Of a DNA stretch of 64,000 nt, positions 47,585 to 59,502 are shown piece after piece. Each line of letters opens with the position of its first letter. The first letter of the stretch is position 1. A program made the position numbers and the translations under genes. The DNA comes from Aquatica leii (taxonomy: Eukaryota; Arthropoda; Insecta; Coleoptera; Lampyridae), in the NCBI GenBank assembly GCA_035610365.1, contig CM069432.1:10044001-10108000 (forward strand), given 5' to 3'. The notes beneath the pieces are model-generated. The model had not been told where the DNA came from. It worked only from the letters and a program-made list of their open reading frames with translations, and did not search any database.

Positions 47585-48377
47585 TAGGAAATTTGTCCTT
47601 CAAAAGTAGATAAAACGTTGGCAACTTCGATAACAACATTGACTCGATTCAAACCAGAAAGACGTTCTTATTTTAGCAAAGTTAACTTCAGGATTGTTAC
47701 TTATCTAACCAACCGCTACGATTTTTCTTCTATATGTATATACAAAGATTGTTACGTGCCGTTAGTAATAACGTGTCACATTTTTGTTATTTCGACAAAA
47801 TTCTTCTATTACACTAACAGTGTTTTCTGTTTGAAATTGTTATAAAGATTTTCTTGTAACTTAATTGCTGACGACTAACTCAGTTGATTCGGCAGGCGAG
47901 TTGCAGGTCTCGATGTGATAATTATAACGTCAGATTAAAAAAGCGCCAAAACGAATAAAAACTAGAATGGGAAACACCGTTTAAATACATACAGGTTGTA
48001 ACACAAATATATGTTTATTTTATTACTGAAAAGATACGTGAAGCGAGGTATATTTACATAGATGCGATCAATAGTTATACGTAGGTACGGATCACAGAGA
48101 CAATAACTGTTGATGCAAGACCCTTTCAGTTTGTTTAACACGCTGTATATTAAACTTGTTAGCCTAACTTTTACATTCCAAAAGAACAAATTTACATTAG
48201 TAAATAATATACAAATATGCAATATCAATAATTAAAAGAACCCAAGCGCATCTTTTAACTCTATATTACACACAAAAAAGTTTTGTAGTTAATTGTGATA
48301 ACAATCTGATATGTACATACAGTCGTGCGTGCAAATGACTGACAACGTAAATAAAAGAAAACTAAAATCGGAAATAC
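47585..48377. other. AT-rich intergenic DNA, nothing recognised
   Basis: Contains no supported gene. Short open frames on both strands show no family features. Confidence 0.5.
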
Positions 48378-51300
48378 TGTGACGCACTCGATAATATAAG
48401 CAGCGAAGTAGCTACAGATAGACGCTTATTGAAGAGGACTCTGCTCATCAACTCAGATCGAAGAAGGGAGTGGAAAATAAAACTTAAATGGGCGCCACCT
48501 GTTTGGTAAAATCTCCTCTGATACTAGCACATGGCGTGCCAGTTCCTTAAAAATCGACCGTCTGAATCTACTAGTTCTAATGTCCATGGAGACAGTTTTT
48601 TCCCAATTTTATAGGGTCCTACATATTTTGGAGCTAGCTTAGCGGAATAACATTTGCTAGCATCAGATAGGGCTTAATTTCTTCTCCAGACCATTTGTCT
48701 CGCAAGACATTCAGAATCGCGTCGACGTAAATTTTAAGTGTTTTTTACTTTTCCATAAGATTCTCGTAGTTTCTTATGAACAACCTTATAAAAATTCTTA
48801 AACGCAGTCGATAAAGTATTTAACGTATTTTGGTCTCTCACAATTTCGGTATTACTTTCAGTAACTGGAGATTCAGTATGACTATTAATCACTTTATTGT
48901 TATGGCATCCTCCGTCTAACGTCAGTTCTCTACCAAAATTTATAAAATAAGGTGGCCTCATGTTTAGCCGTGCGAATTGCGGAGTTACTTTTGGTAGATA
49001 GATATCCCAGTCTCTTTGATTTTTCGATAAATATGCAGTTATCGTAGATTTTATGACCTTAATTACGCGCTCTACTGGGTTTGCTTGCGGGTGATACAAA
49101 GTAGTAAACGAAATTTTTACGCCATATTTATTAGCCAGTTTTTTTTAAATTCACGGCCGCGAAATTAAGCCCCATTGTCTACAATAACGGAACCCCAAGT
49201 AATAAAAAAAACATTTTCTTCCAAGTTCTTAACGTGATGGAAAAGTTAAAACAAATTTACTAAAATAATCTGCGACTACAAATATATAACTGTAACCACG
49301 TTTAGACCTTGGCAAAGGACCTATTAAATCAGCTGAGATGATTTCCCATGGCATGGATATGTGAGGACGACCAACTATTAACGATCCGGGTTTTTTCTTC
49401 TCGATTTTATTGCCAAGACAAATTGAACACCCTCTAGCATAACGAGCAACTGTTAAACGCATTTTTGGTCAATACAACTTTTGTGCAATTCTTGCAACAG
49501 TTTTTGCGACACCTAAATGACCTGCCGTAGGCGGATCATGATGCTGATAAATAATTTCTTTTCTTTTCGACGTGGGAACAATTAATTTCCAAGAGTTTTC
49601 ATCATTAAGATTTAGAAACAGCGGCGTTACATACTTACTATACTGAGAACCTTCGAGTCTCCAATTCGGATGTTTTTCAGGATTATATCTAACATTTTTA
49701 CTAAGGTTTACATACCATTTATCACCAATATCTAAATTTGCTATGTTTATAACAGGAACTGAACGTGAGAACGTGTCAGGCACAACATTACCTTTCCCTT
49801 TTCTGTGTACTGTCTCAAAATCATATTGTTGTAGTTGTATTGCCCAACGACACAATCTACCGCTTGGATTTCGCAAGTTATTTAACCACACTAACGAATA
49901 ATGGTCTTTAATTACTTTAAACCGGCTACTCTCAATATAAGAGCGAAATTTTTCTACAGCCTACAAAACTGCTAAGCATTCTAACTCGCTCACCAAATAA
50001 TTGCGTTCAGATTTTGACAATGATTTACTGCTATAACTTATAACTGTATCGCCGTCAGGAGATTCTTGACTTAGACTGCTCCTAAGCCGTAACTAGATAC
50101 GTCGGTTTGAATGACAAAAAGACGAGAGAAATTTGGACATGTCAATACAGGTGCGGAAACTAAGAATTCTTTTAGAGCACTTATGTATGTCACAGCTATG
50201 TCACACTCTTCGGACTATACAAATTTATAGTTTTTCCTTAAAAGCTTGGTTAGAGGTACCACTATAGACGTAAAGTTAGGTACAAGACGTCGGTACCATG
50301 AAGCCATGCCTAGAATACGACGAACCTTTGATACGGAAGACGAAACAGGAATACTTAAAACTGCTTGTACCTTGTCTGGGTCTACCTGAAGCCCACTGCC
50401 ACCAACTATATAACCTAGATATTTTAATTTAGATTTCATAAACTGACATTTGTCTCGACTCAATGACAACCCGGCAACAAGCAACCGATCACAGACTATT
50501 TTTAAAATCTCTAGATGTTTTTCCAAAGAATTAGTAACTATAATAACGTCATCGAGATAGGCAAAAACAAACGGATGCAATTCCGGTCCTAATACATGGT
50601 CTATAAACCGTTGCCACGTGGCTGGTGCGTTATAAAGTCCAAAAAGTAATCTATTAAAATGGTATAATCTTCTATTAGGTACTATAAAAAGGAATATGAC
50701 AGTACGCAGATTTTATATCCAGAAAAGAAACAAAACGAGCATCTCGAAGTTTACCTAATATATCTGATACAAAAGGTAATGGACATGCATCTCGCTCCGT
50801 AACGGCATTTAATTTTCTATAATCTACGCAAAATCTATCTGATTTCTTAACTAAAACTATAGAGGATGCCCACGGAGAATTTGAAGGTTCAACAATACCA
50901 TCTCTTAACATTTGGTCTAATTCCTGATTGATAAGGTTTTGAATTACCGGGGAGACAGAATAATAACGCTGTCGTATAGGTTCAGCAGAAGTTCTAATCT
51001 TATGTTCTACCACTTGAGTGCACCCAACACCTTTCGACATACTACCAAAATAATCATTAACTAATTCCGTTAAAATACATAACTGTTCGGGTGATAAATT
51101 ATCACGTGATGTAATTGCATCGACAAAATTATTATCTTCATCCCGAAAATGCCAGTCTTTGCTTCGCAAATTTGGAAAAATATCCATTCTTTTCCAAAAA
51201 TCTATTCTTAAAATTAACGTATGGGGAAGAGAAGGCATGATCAACAACTCAAAAATTTTTACTTTACTATTTAAACGCAAGAAAACTGATAAAAGCCCAA

Positions 51301-52743
51301 TAACTTCACATTTACTCACATTAGCAATAGTACAAGATGACACTGTACTTTTCTTAATCGGCAAATTTAAACATTTTTAAATATTCCCGAATCTAACAAC
51401 CCTAATAAAGTTTTACCAAAGATCGAAACTTTTAAAAATGGGCGTTCATAATTTTGCAGCTGTGAAAAAAAAAATCTAAGAGTACTTTAGATTTATCGAA
51501 CAAGGTTTCTTTGAACACCAGAAGCCGTAGCTTGGCCTTCTAACGACCTCTTTTGGCATTTCCCTGCGATGTACAATTCGGGCATGTCCTAGACGTCAAT
51601 TTTCCCGCAACGAAAACAATGTTTTTTTAAAGGTTTGTTGCATTGTGAATTAAGACGACCAGCTTCTCCACAGTTCCTACACTTAAACTCCTTACCAACA
51701 GTATTAGAATTTATTGTACGCGAAGATACAGATGACACCAACAGTACCGGATATATATACACCAAATCGGGTTCCAGAAGTATACCTAACTGACGACGAG
51801 GTGGTGGTTTAAATTCTTCTAAAGTTCTAAATTCATAGAAGTTAAACTTAATTTATTTTGGTATAAGGGAGCAATATTACCACGTAAAATCTTTAATCTG
51901 TAAGAATTTGGCACTATTACATTGAGTCGATTAAACATGCTTTGAACTACTGCTACGTATACCCCAATTGATTCATCCGGATCCTGAGTACGATTTTTAA
52001 TTTCGCTTAACAATTTTTCATTATAGCCGTACGGTTGAAATTCGTCTCGTGATAATTTTGTCAGTTCGTCCCAATCTTCTACTGAAGTAAATTATTTGCG
52101 TACAAGTTTCGAAGAACAAGCCAAATTAGCGTTCTCGTCATCCTTATCGACTAACAGCAAACTAAGCCAAACTTTTTAGAAGCCGATGTTAACAAATTTT
52201 TAAGAGAACTTATCCTACGCGTAAACTTTCTGTTCGATTAGCAACCTCAATTAAACGTTTAATTCTGCCTTCTGCGTGAATGAATTTAGTTTACATTTTT
52301 TTATATGTCCCGCCATGAATTGAATCTTCCTTAAAAGTATAAGGATTTGGTGGAAATACTATAGTTTTTTCGCGTTTCTCAACTTTTAAACTACTTCGCA
52401 ATAGCTTACGTAATTGATCCACATTTCTAGTAGGTTCTACACCCCTAATTCTTAATTCATAAATAAGCTCCGATTGATTTAATCGTTCTACCTCCATTTT
52501 TGTTAACATAGATTATAACAATATTTACAACACTACAAATACTATTTTCTAAGAATAATGAAACTTATTAAGATAACTAAAACAGGGAACAAAACCGGTC
52601 CACCGGGAAAAAACCGACAGAAACTGGCCCTACGTTGGGTGCCAAAATTTATGTGACGCACTCGATAATATAAGCAGTGAAGTACCTACAGAGAGAAGCT
52701 TATTGAGGAGGACCCTGCTCATCAACTCAAATCGAAGAAGGGA
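48378..52743 (-). mobile_element. Gypsy-2: LTR retrotransposon, broken
   Basis: Direct repeats of about 92 bp (48378-48469 and 52652-52743) are the visible shared part of the LTRs. They differ at roughly eight sites, so by eye it is older than Gypsy-1. A TGGCACCCAACGTAGGGCC primer-site sequence lies just inside the 5' LTR (52626-52644, - orientation). Parts on the - strand: gag N-terminus (from about 52509, MEVERLNQSELIYELRIRG), gag middle (about 52010-51820), zinc knuckles (about 51690-51600), protease-region sequence, reverse transcriptase (about 51100-50215, with YLDDVIIVT near 50550), RNase H (about 50150-49860) and integrase (about 49800-48730). No env is seen. It is broken in several places. 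Confidence 0.85.
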
Positions 52744-53928
52744 TATCAAATTCAAAGCACTGATACCCGTCACAAAATTTTATTGTGAGTTACACTTAAT
52801 AATCTACTAATAAAGTGAAATTAAACACATAGGTGCAGATATATACAATTATATAAAAAAATACCCTTTTAGTGGTTTAAACTACTTTGTACTCATTAAT
52901 AACAAAACTGATTTCATAAACGTTGATACCGATTAACATTGTTTAGATTAGGTAACAAATTAACAATTAACTAATACATACCTCTTTATAAATTTAAGGG
53001 CACCCAATAAATCAAAACGAAATATTATAGTTTTATTCAGACCAAATAGCATACTGATATTTCTAAACAAAGACTATAATTATGCTATTGCTTAATTAAG
53101 AAGGTTTCAAATTTGCTTTGTTTTAGCAAGGAGATACAATCCTCCCATACCTTCATTTAAGCACTATTGGCAAAACCCATAATATTAACAGTGGAATCGA
53201 AATTTTATCACAATTCGAGCGTTTCCGAAATACTTAATGGCTAGTTGCCTACCTTATTGGCTCATAAAATTCCAATTTGCATTTAGAACTGTTACAATAC
53301 AATACTTACAATTAATTTTTTTCCTTTTGAAGTATGCTGAAATAAACAAAGACCCACATCACAATAACTTTCCCAATATAAACTAACCGGTGTATATATG
53401 TCCGCATTAATAGAATACGTGTGAGTATCCAAAATTGCTAATGACAATTACGAGAAAATTAAAATTAAATTACCAAAATAGAATCAATTCTTTCACTTTC
53501 ACATAAGCAGCAAAAGCGCCTGAATATTTAGAGACACCGGGTGCGTACGTTAGATGATTATCGTACACGTACTACACTCAACATTTTTCCGTCAAAACAA
53601 CCAAATAAAAGCCAGCATTCGGCATGTAGCGAAAAGTGAGCGTTACGCGACAAAACTTATATGGTACAAAAATCACTCCAAAATACTTTTAACATCACAA
53701 AATTCATTTTCCTGGTCTACTAGGCTCATCTGCTTTTTGGTGGTTTTGTTAATTCAAGATTTTGATCAGTTTGGTTTTGAATCCGATCTTCAACATCTTC
53801 ATTATTAGATAAATTGTTTAATAATTTTTCTTCGTTAACAAGCTTCATTGGTACACAATTTTCTTTTGTTTTGTTGACCAAATTCTATCATTTTCTTAGC
53901 TCATAAGGATTCTTTTACAAGCTTTCTT
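52744..53928. other. AT-rich DNA, nothing recognised
   Basis: About 1.2 kb with no supported gene. A + strand frame at 53554-53808 has no family features. Confidence 0.5.
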
Positions 53929-54380
53929 CTACATTTTTCCACATCTACAAAGAAGTGGTTCTCCATATGGAAGAAGTGGCTCTAACGAATTTTGTTTCTG
54001 GCTAAACGAAGACAAGTTAGCAATAGAAGCCAAAGTTGTTCTAGTAGCTTTCTTCTCTTTAGCCGTAAACTTGTTACGTAAAGTTTGCAGTGTGAGTCCG
54101 ACTTGCCGATGTAACTTAGTTTCTTCTTTCCCTTTCGGTGACATATGTACACAATGCTGGTCGATGTGTACCCATAACGTACTAGATTTTTTGTAGTTGG
54201 AGGATGAAAAATTATCATTGAAATCGTTGAGTAAAGTTTGTAACTCGGTGATAGCTTGCTCGAGCGCAAACGAAGCGCTACGCACTGCACCCCTCAATGT
54301 AGAAACAACTACAGTAGAATGAAACCCACGCGAAACTAACTCGTATTGCAGCTCCTGCTTCCTAAGTTGATTCACTTCTA
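53760..54380 (-). mobile_element. Isolated gag-type fragment of an LTR retrotransposon
   Basis: The - strand frame 54375-53929 begins MNQLRKQELQYELVSRG, resembling the start of the Gypsy-2 gag (LNQSELIYELRIRG), and continues with a helical, charged segment. No LTRs, protease or RT accompany it. It is an old broken fragment, named from gag resemblance only. Confidence 0.5.
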
Positions 54381-54404
54381 AACGTCAAGTAGCTATCTTA
54401 GTGA

Positions 54405-54660
54405 CCGAAAGCCACGGTTCAATGTCAAGCCAAAAAGAGACAAAGAATTTTAACAGCCTTACAACCTGTTAAAATAATTATCATTATACTACGGTCCACC
54501 CACGGTTCAAACTTACAAGAAGTAGTGAAAATGCAGCCTTTCAATTACTATAGACCACTCACGGTCCAATCCTACAAGAAGTGATTCAAATACAGCCCTT
54601 CAAACTTACTACGTGCTTAATATATGGTTCTTTGGGCCAAAAAGAAGATGAAGAATTTTA
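54405..54660. repeat. Short degenerate tandem repeats next to the ribozyme unit
   Basis: A roughly 63-bp unit occurs twice in tandem (about 54489-54550 and 54551-54615), each with ACAAGAAGT and CAGCC-TTCAA words. A second pair (about 54425-54460 and 54630-54660) shares CCAAAAAGA and GAAGAATTTTAA-type words. It immediately precedes the hammerhead repeats and may be part of the same element family. Confidence 0.5.
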
Positions 54661-54682
54661 AGTCCAAGTACAAGAGTATCTC

Positions 54683-54726
54683 CTATTACTGATGAGCCCC
54701 AAAAGGGCAAAACGGCCGTCTAGTAG
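54683..54726 (+). ncRNA. Type I hammerhead ribozyme, copy 1 (core-mutated)
   Basis: Stem I 54683-54688 (CTATTA) pairs with 54721-54726 (TAGTAG), using one G-U pair. The core CTGATGA is at 54689-54695. Stem II 54696-54699 (GCCC) pairs with 54705-54708 (GGGC) across a CAAAA loop. The second core block reads AAAA (709-712) in place of the invariant GAAA. Stem III is the palindromic CGGCCG, followed by the UC cleavage dinucleotide (54719-54720). The G-to-A change at the position called G12 should abolish cleavage, so this copy is probably inactive. Confidence 0.8.
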
Positions 54727-55024
54727 TTCACTCTGGTGGTGTTTGCACAATTGCATTGACATTGCTTACCCCCAATGTCCTTTTACGTTGTGGTTTTATC
54801 CCGACGAATTATTCAAAGCAGATTTTGAATTTCGCGGGTGTTAAACTAATTCAACGTATTTTCCGTCGTTTATAGCTATTTACAGTTAACTTTAGACACA
54901 TAGTAAAATTATACTATGAGATGGCTCTGCCATCAAACACTTTTGAATTGTAACTTCGTCAAACTTAAATAAAAGCTATAAGGGGCATCAATGCAATTGT
55001 GGGAACTACATTAGAGTGTATCTC

Positions 55025-55068
55025 CTACTGCTGATGAGCTCCAAAAGAGCGAAACGGCCGTCCAGTAG
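55025..55068 (+). ncRNA. Type I hammerhead ribozyme, copy 2 (intact core)
   Basis: Stem I 55025-55030 (CTACTG) pairs perfectly with 55063-55068 (CAGTAG). The core CTGATGA is at 55031-55037. Stem II 55038-55041 (GCTC) pairs with 55047-55050 (GAGC) across a CAAAA loop. GAAA is at 55051-55054. Stem III is CGGCCG (55055-55060), then U-C with cleavage expected after 55062. All invariant core bases are present. Relative to copy 1, stem II has a C-G to U-A change and stem I an A-U to G-C change, both compensating. The flanking ACGGCCGU is an 8-base palindrome. Two ribozymes in one long transcript could therefore pair through it and stabilise the very short stem III, as in dimeric hammerheads. Confidence 0.88.
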
Positions 55069-55229
55069 TTCACTCTGGTGGCGTTTACACAATTGCATTG
55101 ACATTGATTACCCCCAATGTCCTTTTACGTAGTGGTTTTATCCCGACGAATTATTCAAAGCAGATTTTGAATTTCTCGGGTGTTAAACTAATTCAACGTG
55201 TTTACCGTCGTTTATAGCTATTTACAATT

Positions 55230-55899
55230 ATTTATAGCTTAGTACAGTAAAAACGGTCGTTTGTGACACTTTCGAAAACCATCATTTATTTTAATAAACA
55301 TTATTAATGTAAATAAAACATTCTATTATATATTTAACACTGTTTTTACAAATACCTACTTTTTTGTACAGAAAATTTTAATAAGGATTGTTACAAAACC
55401 CCAATATTGATTAATTTTCTAAAACATCGATGTGGTTTTTTTATGTTTAATTTTTATATAGATCGCAAGTGCTGTTACGTGCATAAATTTCAAAATGTAA
55501 TATGTTGTATATTCATTACACTAAAGTTAAATTTTTACTTTCGACGCCCTTTAGCAAGTTTCATTTTTACTTCACTTCCTGTCAAGACGTTAAACAGTTC
55601 ATTACTTAAAATCGTGCTTGCGATGTCTAAATTAATTTTTTAACATCATCCGCGTGTGTTGAAGCTATGTTATAAAACGACAACGAGTTTCTATTAGTTT
55701 ATTCATCACAGGGTCAGTTTTATTATTCGTTTCTAGAATTCATTTGTTAATTTGTTAGCACGACCCAACAATTGTTAGTCCACATATATTCGGTGTATTC
55801 TCCACCAATGAATGGTTAATATCGACCAAATACTTTAATAGAAATATTATAATTTGGCAGGCTTAATTTAAATCTGAAAAAGAACACCTTGAGAAGAAA
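55230..55899. other. AT-rich DNA between ribozyme unit and Gypsy-3
   Basis: No supported feature. A 78-codon + strand frame (55407-55643) is AT-rich and lacks family features. Confidence 0.5.
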
Positions 55900-56619
55900 A
55901 TTTTCTCCGATGTACTGTTTGTTACGAATCAATAGACTACGACTCTTCCTTCAATTTATCGTGTGCAACAGCTTTTGATAACCGAATTTTTATTTCTAAT
56001 TCCTTGTAGCATTAATTAATATTATTTTAGATTATTGCTTTCGTAAGTCATTGTGCTGACACGATTTTCTCTGTTCAATAATATTCTAGATCGACTCAAC
56101 GAGGAAAACGTTTTCTTCGGGCAAGTACTGGATTGTAGGTAAGTCTTATTTAATTACATTTGTGCCATCTCATTAAGGTTTCTCACGAAATTCTTGCTTG
56201 TTATTCTGAATTTCAATACCATCTAGGTATTTTCATTAATTATTTTAGTGTGCGGATGCTGTTAATCATAAATATTTGTCATTTTCAATTTAATTTTTTT
56301 TGCTATAAACACCTTATGTGTAATTTAAGCCTATCTATTGTGTGTTGCAGTTACTTCCGGCATTTATATAACCATTTTTGAATAATCTACGATAAATTTT
56401 TGTGTTCGTTAAATAATTTACGTAAAATTTTTGTGCTAGTTGTTAGTAATCGACGATATTTACATTAAAGTTGAAACCTGATTTTGTTGCAAGCTTGGAA
56501 CTTTTGTCTTGATCGAAACAAGAGTTTTTACTTAGTAAGACTTGGCGCCCATTAAATTTTATTTACTTGAACCTTCTCTATCTCCAAGCAGGGTTTGTAA
56601 CACCTATAAGCTTGTAGCA
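55900..56619 (+). repeat. 5' LTR of Gypsy-3
   Basis: It matches 59503-60211 over almost its whole length, including the AGGAAAACGTTTTCTTCG block and the TTACTTCCGGCATTTATATA block. The edges are approximate. Confidence 0.75.
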
Positions 56620-59502
56620 AATTTGATTGCCCAACTTCAGAGGCTCAATTTTCTTATAACGATTTACTTATTCTTTATATTTCTTTAAGCTATTTTCTTT
56701 AATTGTGATTGGCTTAAGGTTACTATTATTGGTTATTTAGTTTGAACATAGGTTAGGGTGTAGTGTTGACTTTCTCTCGATTTTGTCTATTACTTATTGG
56801 TTTAACTAAAATGGCTACTATTTGGAAATTTGATGTAAATCATCTTCATAAATTTGAGGTATTGATGCAGATATTAATGTGGGTCGTCTTAGAGAAACTG
56901 TACGTACTGCACATCAGGTGGAACTGACCTTCTATTACTTCTACTTCTTCTCCGCTTACTGATTTTGTGCCTCAAGCAAATTCTACTAATTTACAACATG
57001 AGACAACACCTGTACCATCCGGTGAGGGTTATTCTAAGTCTACTATGGTAGCTAAATTTAATATTTCTTTTTCTGACGATAACTCTTCGTCTGTATTAGA
57101 TTTTCTTACTATAATTGAAGTATTACGAGTAGCTCGTAATGTTTCTAAACAACAGTTGTTAATTGTACTCCTAAAATTCTTAGTGGCAAGGCATTCTTTT
57201 TTTTTCGTACGTGTCGTTCTCAGTTCCGTTCGTGGAAAGATGAGGTGACACTTCTTAAAGAGAAATTTTTACATGTTGACTACGACGATTGATTGTTGGA
57301 CGAGATTCCTTCACTAACTATGGGACATACCGAAACAATTGCTATTTATGTCGCTATTATGCAAAGTCTATTTAATCGACTGGCGGAACATTTGTCGAAG
57401 GTTCAACAACTAAGAATCATTTTGCAAAACCTTTCTCCTTTCTGTAAAACTTCTCTCGTTTTTGTGACATTACGTCCCTTTTACAATTTTTAGCTATTGG
57501 CAAGAAGTTAGAACACAATAAACAATTGGTAGATACGTTTAAACCTCCTCCTTCTTGGAAAACTTCTCGATTACTTGAACCTAATTTAGCTTATGTAGGT
57601 CCAGTTGTAGAACCACCAAAGGCTTCTACTAGAGTTACTTTTGCTAACACTTCTGCTCGCTCTCGTCCTTCTTATCCTTCTCCTAGTACCCCGTCTACTT
57701 CTGATAATCAAGCTTCTACTTCTCAAATTTCGTCTACTACTACTACTCCTGTTAGAGAGACACGTGGTTAGAACTGCAATCTGGTTGGTTACTTATCTCC
57801 GCAATGCTCGATACTACACTTCACTGCTATGGTTGTGGGAAACATGGTGTAACTCGTACTTCTTGTCCACATTGTAACTCCGAAAACTAACTTTGGAGTC
57901 TTCGGACCGAGTCGAGGCTTCTTCCGAATTATTTTTAAGCTCGGACATATTTTTTAATGGCTTAGGAGGTAAGCAACGATTTTTTTTTTAACTTTGTTTT
58001 AACAAGTGTTAGGAGTGACGAACGTCTTTTTTTAAATGTTACTGTTCTAGAATTTCCTTTCAATGCGCTACTGGATTCTAAAGCTTTTCGCACTTAGCGG
58101 ACCAGGGTGGGAGAAACTACGTTGTTTGGACGTAAATTTCTTTAACTCAAAGAATTTCTTATGCAAGTTAGCTAATGGAATGGCCTGTACAGTTTTAAGT
58201 TTTTTATCTCTTCCTTTTCGTCTCAAAGATAAAGTGACGATATTGAGTATTTTAATTACTCCTGAAATTTCTCAACTTTTAATTTTATTGACTTTTGGAA
58301 GGCTATGGGTTTCGTGCCGGATTTTTAAAAGGAATTATGAAGCTTTAACTCTTCTTTAGAATCAGCACCGAGTGTTGATGTTCTACACGTTCTCACTGAG
58401 TTAACTTTGGAACAAAATCTGACCATGACTAATTTACCTGACCAAGCATTCCTTTCTCAACCATTAGATCTAGGACAAACTAATTTAGTACAACATTGAA
58501 TCTTGACTTCGACTGAACCGAGTAAGCAGCCTTACTATCCTCTTTCTTCTACTTTACGTTCAGTAGCTCATACAGAGTTAGACAAAATGCTACAAAAGGG
58601 TGTAATAGAACATTCTTCGAGTTCTTGGTCTAGTCTGATCGTTTTAGTTAAGAACTTTGACGGTACCTATCGGTGTAGTGTGAACTTCAGGAACGTCAAC
58701 GAAGTGACTCAGAAGAATGCATATCCGCTTCCTTACATCTTTTCTATTCTAGATCGTTTACGAGACGCTCGCTTTTTCTTTTCTTGAGATATGCGATCGG
58801 TCTATTGGAAAATTCGTCTTCTTTCTAAAACCACCAAAATTTATCGGACCTTTCCAGGTCAAACGCGTTTCTTTTCCTTGGACATACGAGTTAGCAGATC
58901 ACGATAGAGTTTCTTTTGGGTTTTGGTTGTTAAAGACCTTAAACTTGCTGTTTCGGACAACGAATCGGATTCTTCTGTAGACTCTACTTCTTTTCCTACT
59001 GATACCTTGTTTTTTTACTATCAAAAATTTAGAATTTTTTTGACTATTAGCGTTCTTTTATTGATTCTAACGTACTCTCGGATTTTAACTGTTTGTGAAT
59101 CTAATATCCATATTTTTTAGCTGTAGTAACACTTAATATAAGTTTAGTAGTTAGTATTCATTTTTTAGGAGTCAAAACTCCGCATTGGTATCTTGAATTA
59201 GATTTTGTTTTCTTGGATTTACTTTTTTAGTATAGTTAAAGGTTTAGACGACAGCAACGCCATCACTGTATATATTACGTTTCGCTTTGTCGGCTTCTCG
59301 GTGTTGTCTGTCATTGATAAAATAAATTTATCCCTTTACTGGTTCTTTTGGAAGACATATCTTCCTGAATTCCTTTTATTTGTTTTACTTAGTATGTAAG
59401 GTTACTCTCGGATAATTGTATCCCGTTTGTCGGCTTTTGCAATGTTTAAAACACGTTTTCTTTTCGTTTTGTTCTACAGTTATAAATTTTTTGAATATCG
59501 CA

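Larger units (their letters stand above)
54676..55229 (+). mobile_element. Retrozyme-like unit: two 212-bp direct repeats, each with a hammerhead ribozyme
   Basis: The 212-bp segments 54676-54887 and 55018-55229 align without gaps at a constant offset of 342 bp. They are separated by about 130 bp of unrelated AT-rich DNA. Each begins near GTATCTCC and contains a hammerhead core near its start, followed by CACTCTGGTGG, CCCCCAATGTCCTTTTACGT and ATCCCGACGAATTATTCAAA blocks. There is no open reading frame. Non-coding elements with ribozyme-bearing direct repeats are known as retrozymes in plants and animals, and Penelope elements carry hammerheads in their own terminal repeats. A Penelope copy is present elsewhere in this window. 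Cleavage at both sites of a transcript would release a 342-nt RNA. Sense assignment (+) follows the ribozyme strand. Confidence 0.82.

Noticed and set aside
55407-55643. 78-codon + strand frame between the ribozyme unit and Gypsy-3
   Set aside because: Low-complexity AT-rich composition, with no conserved motif.
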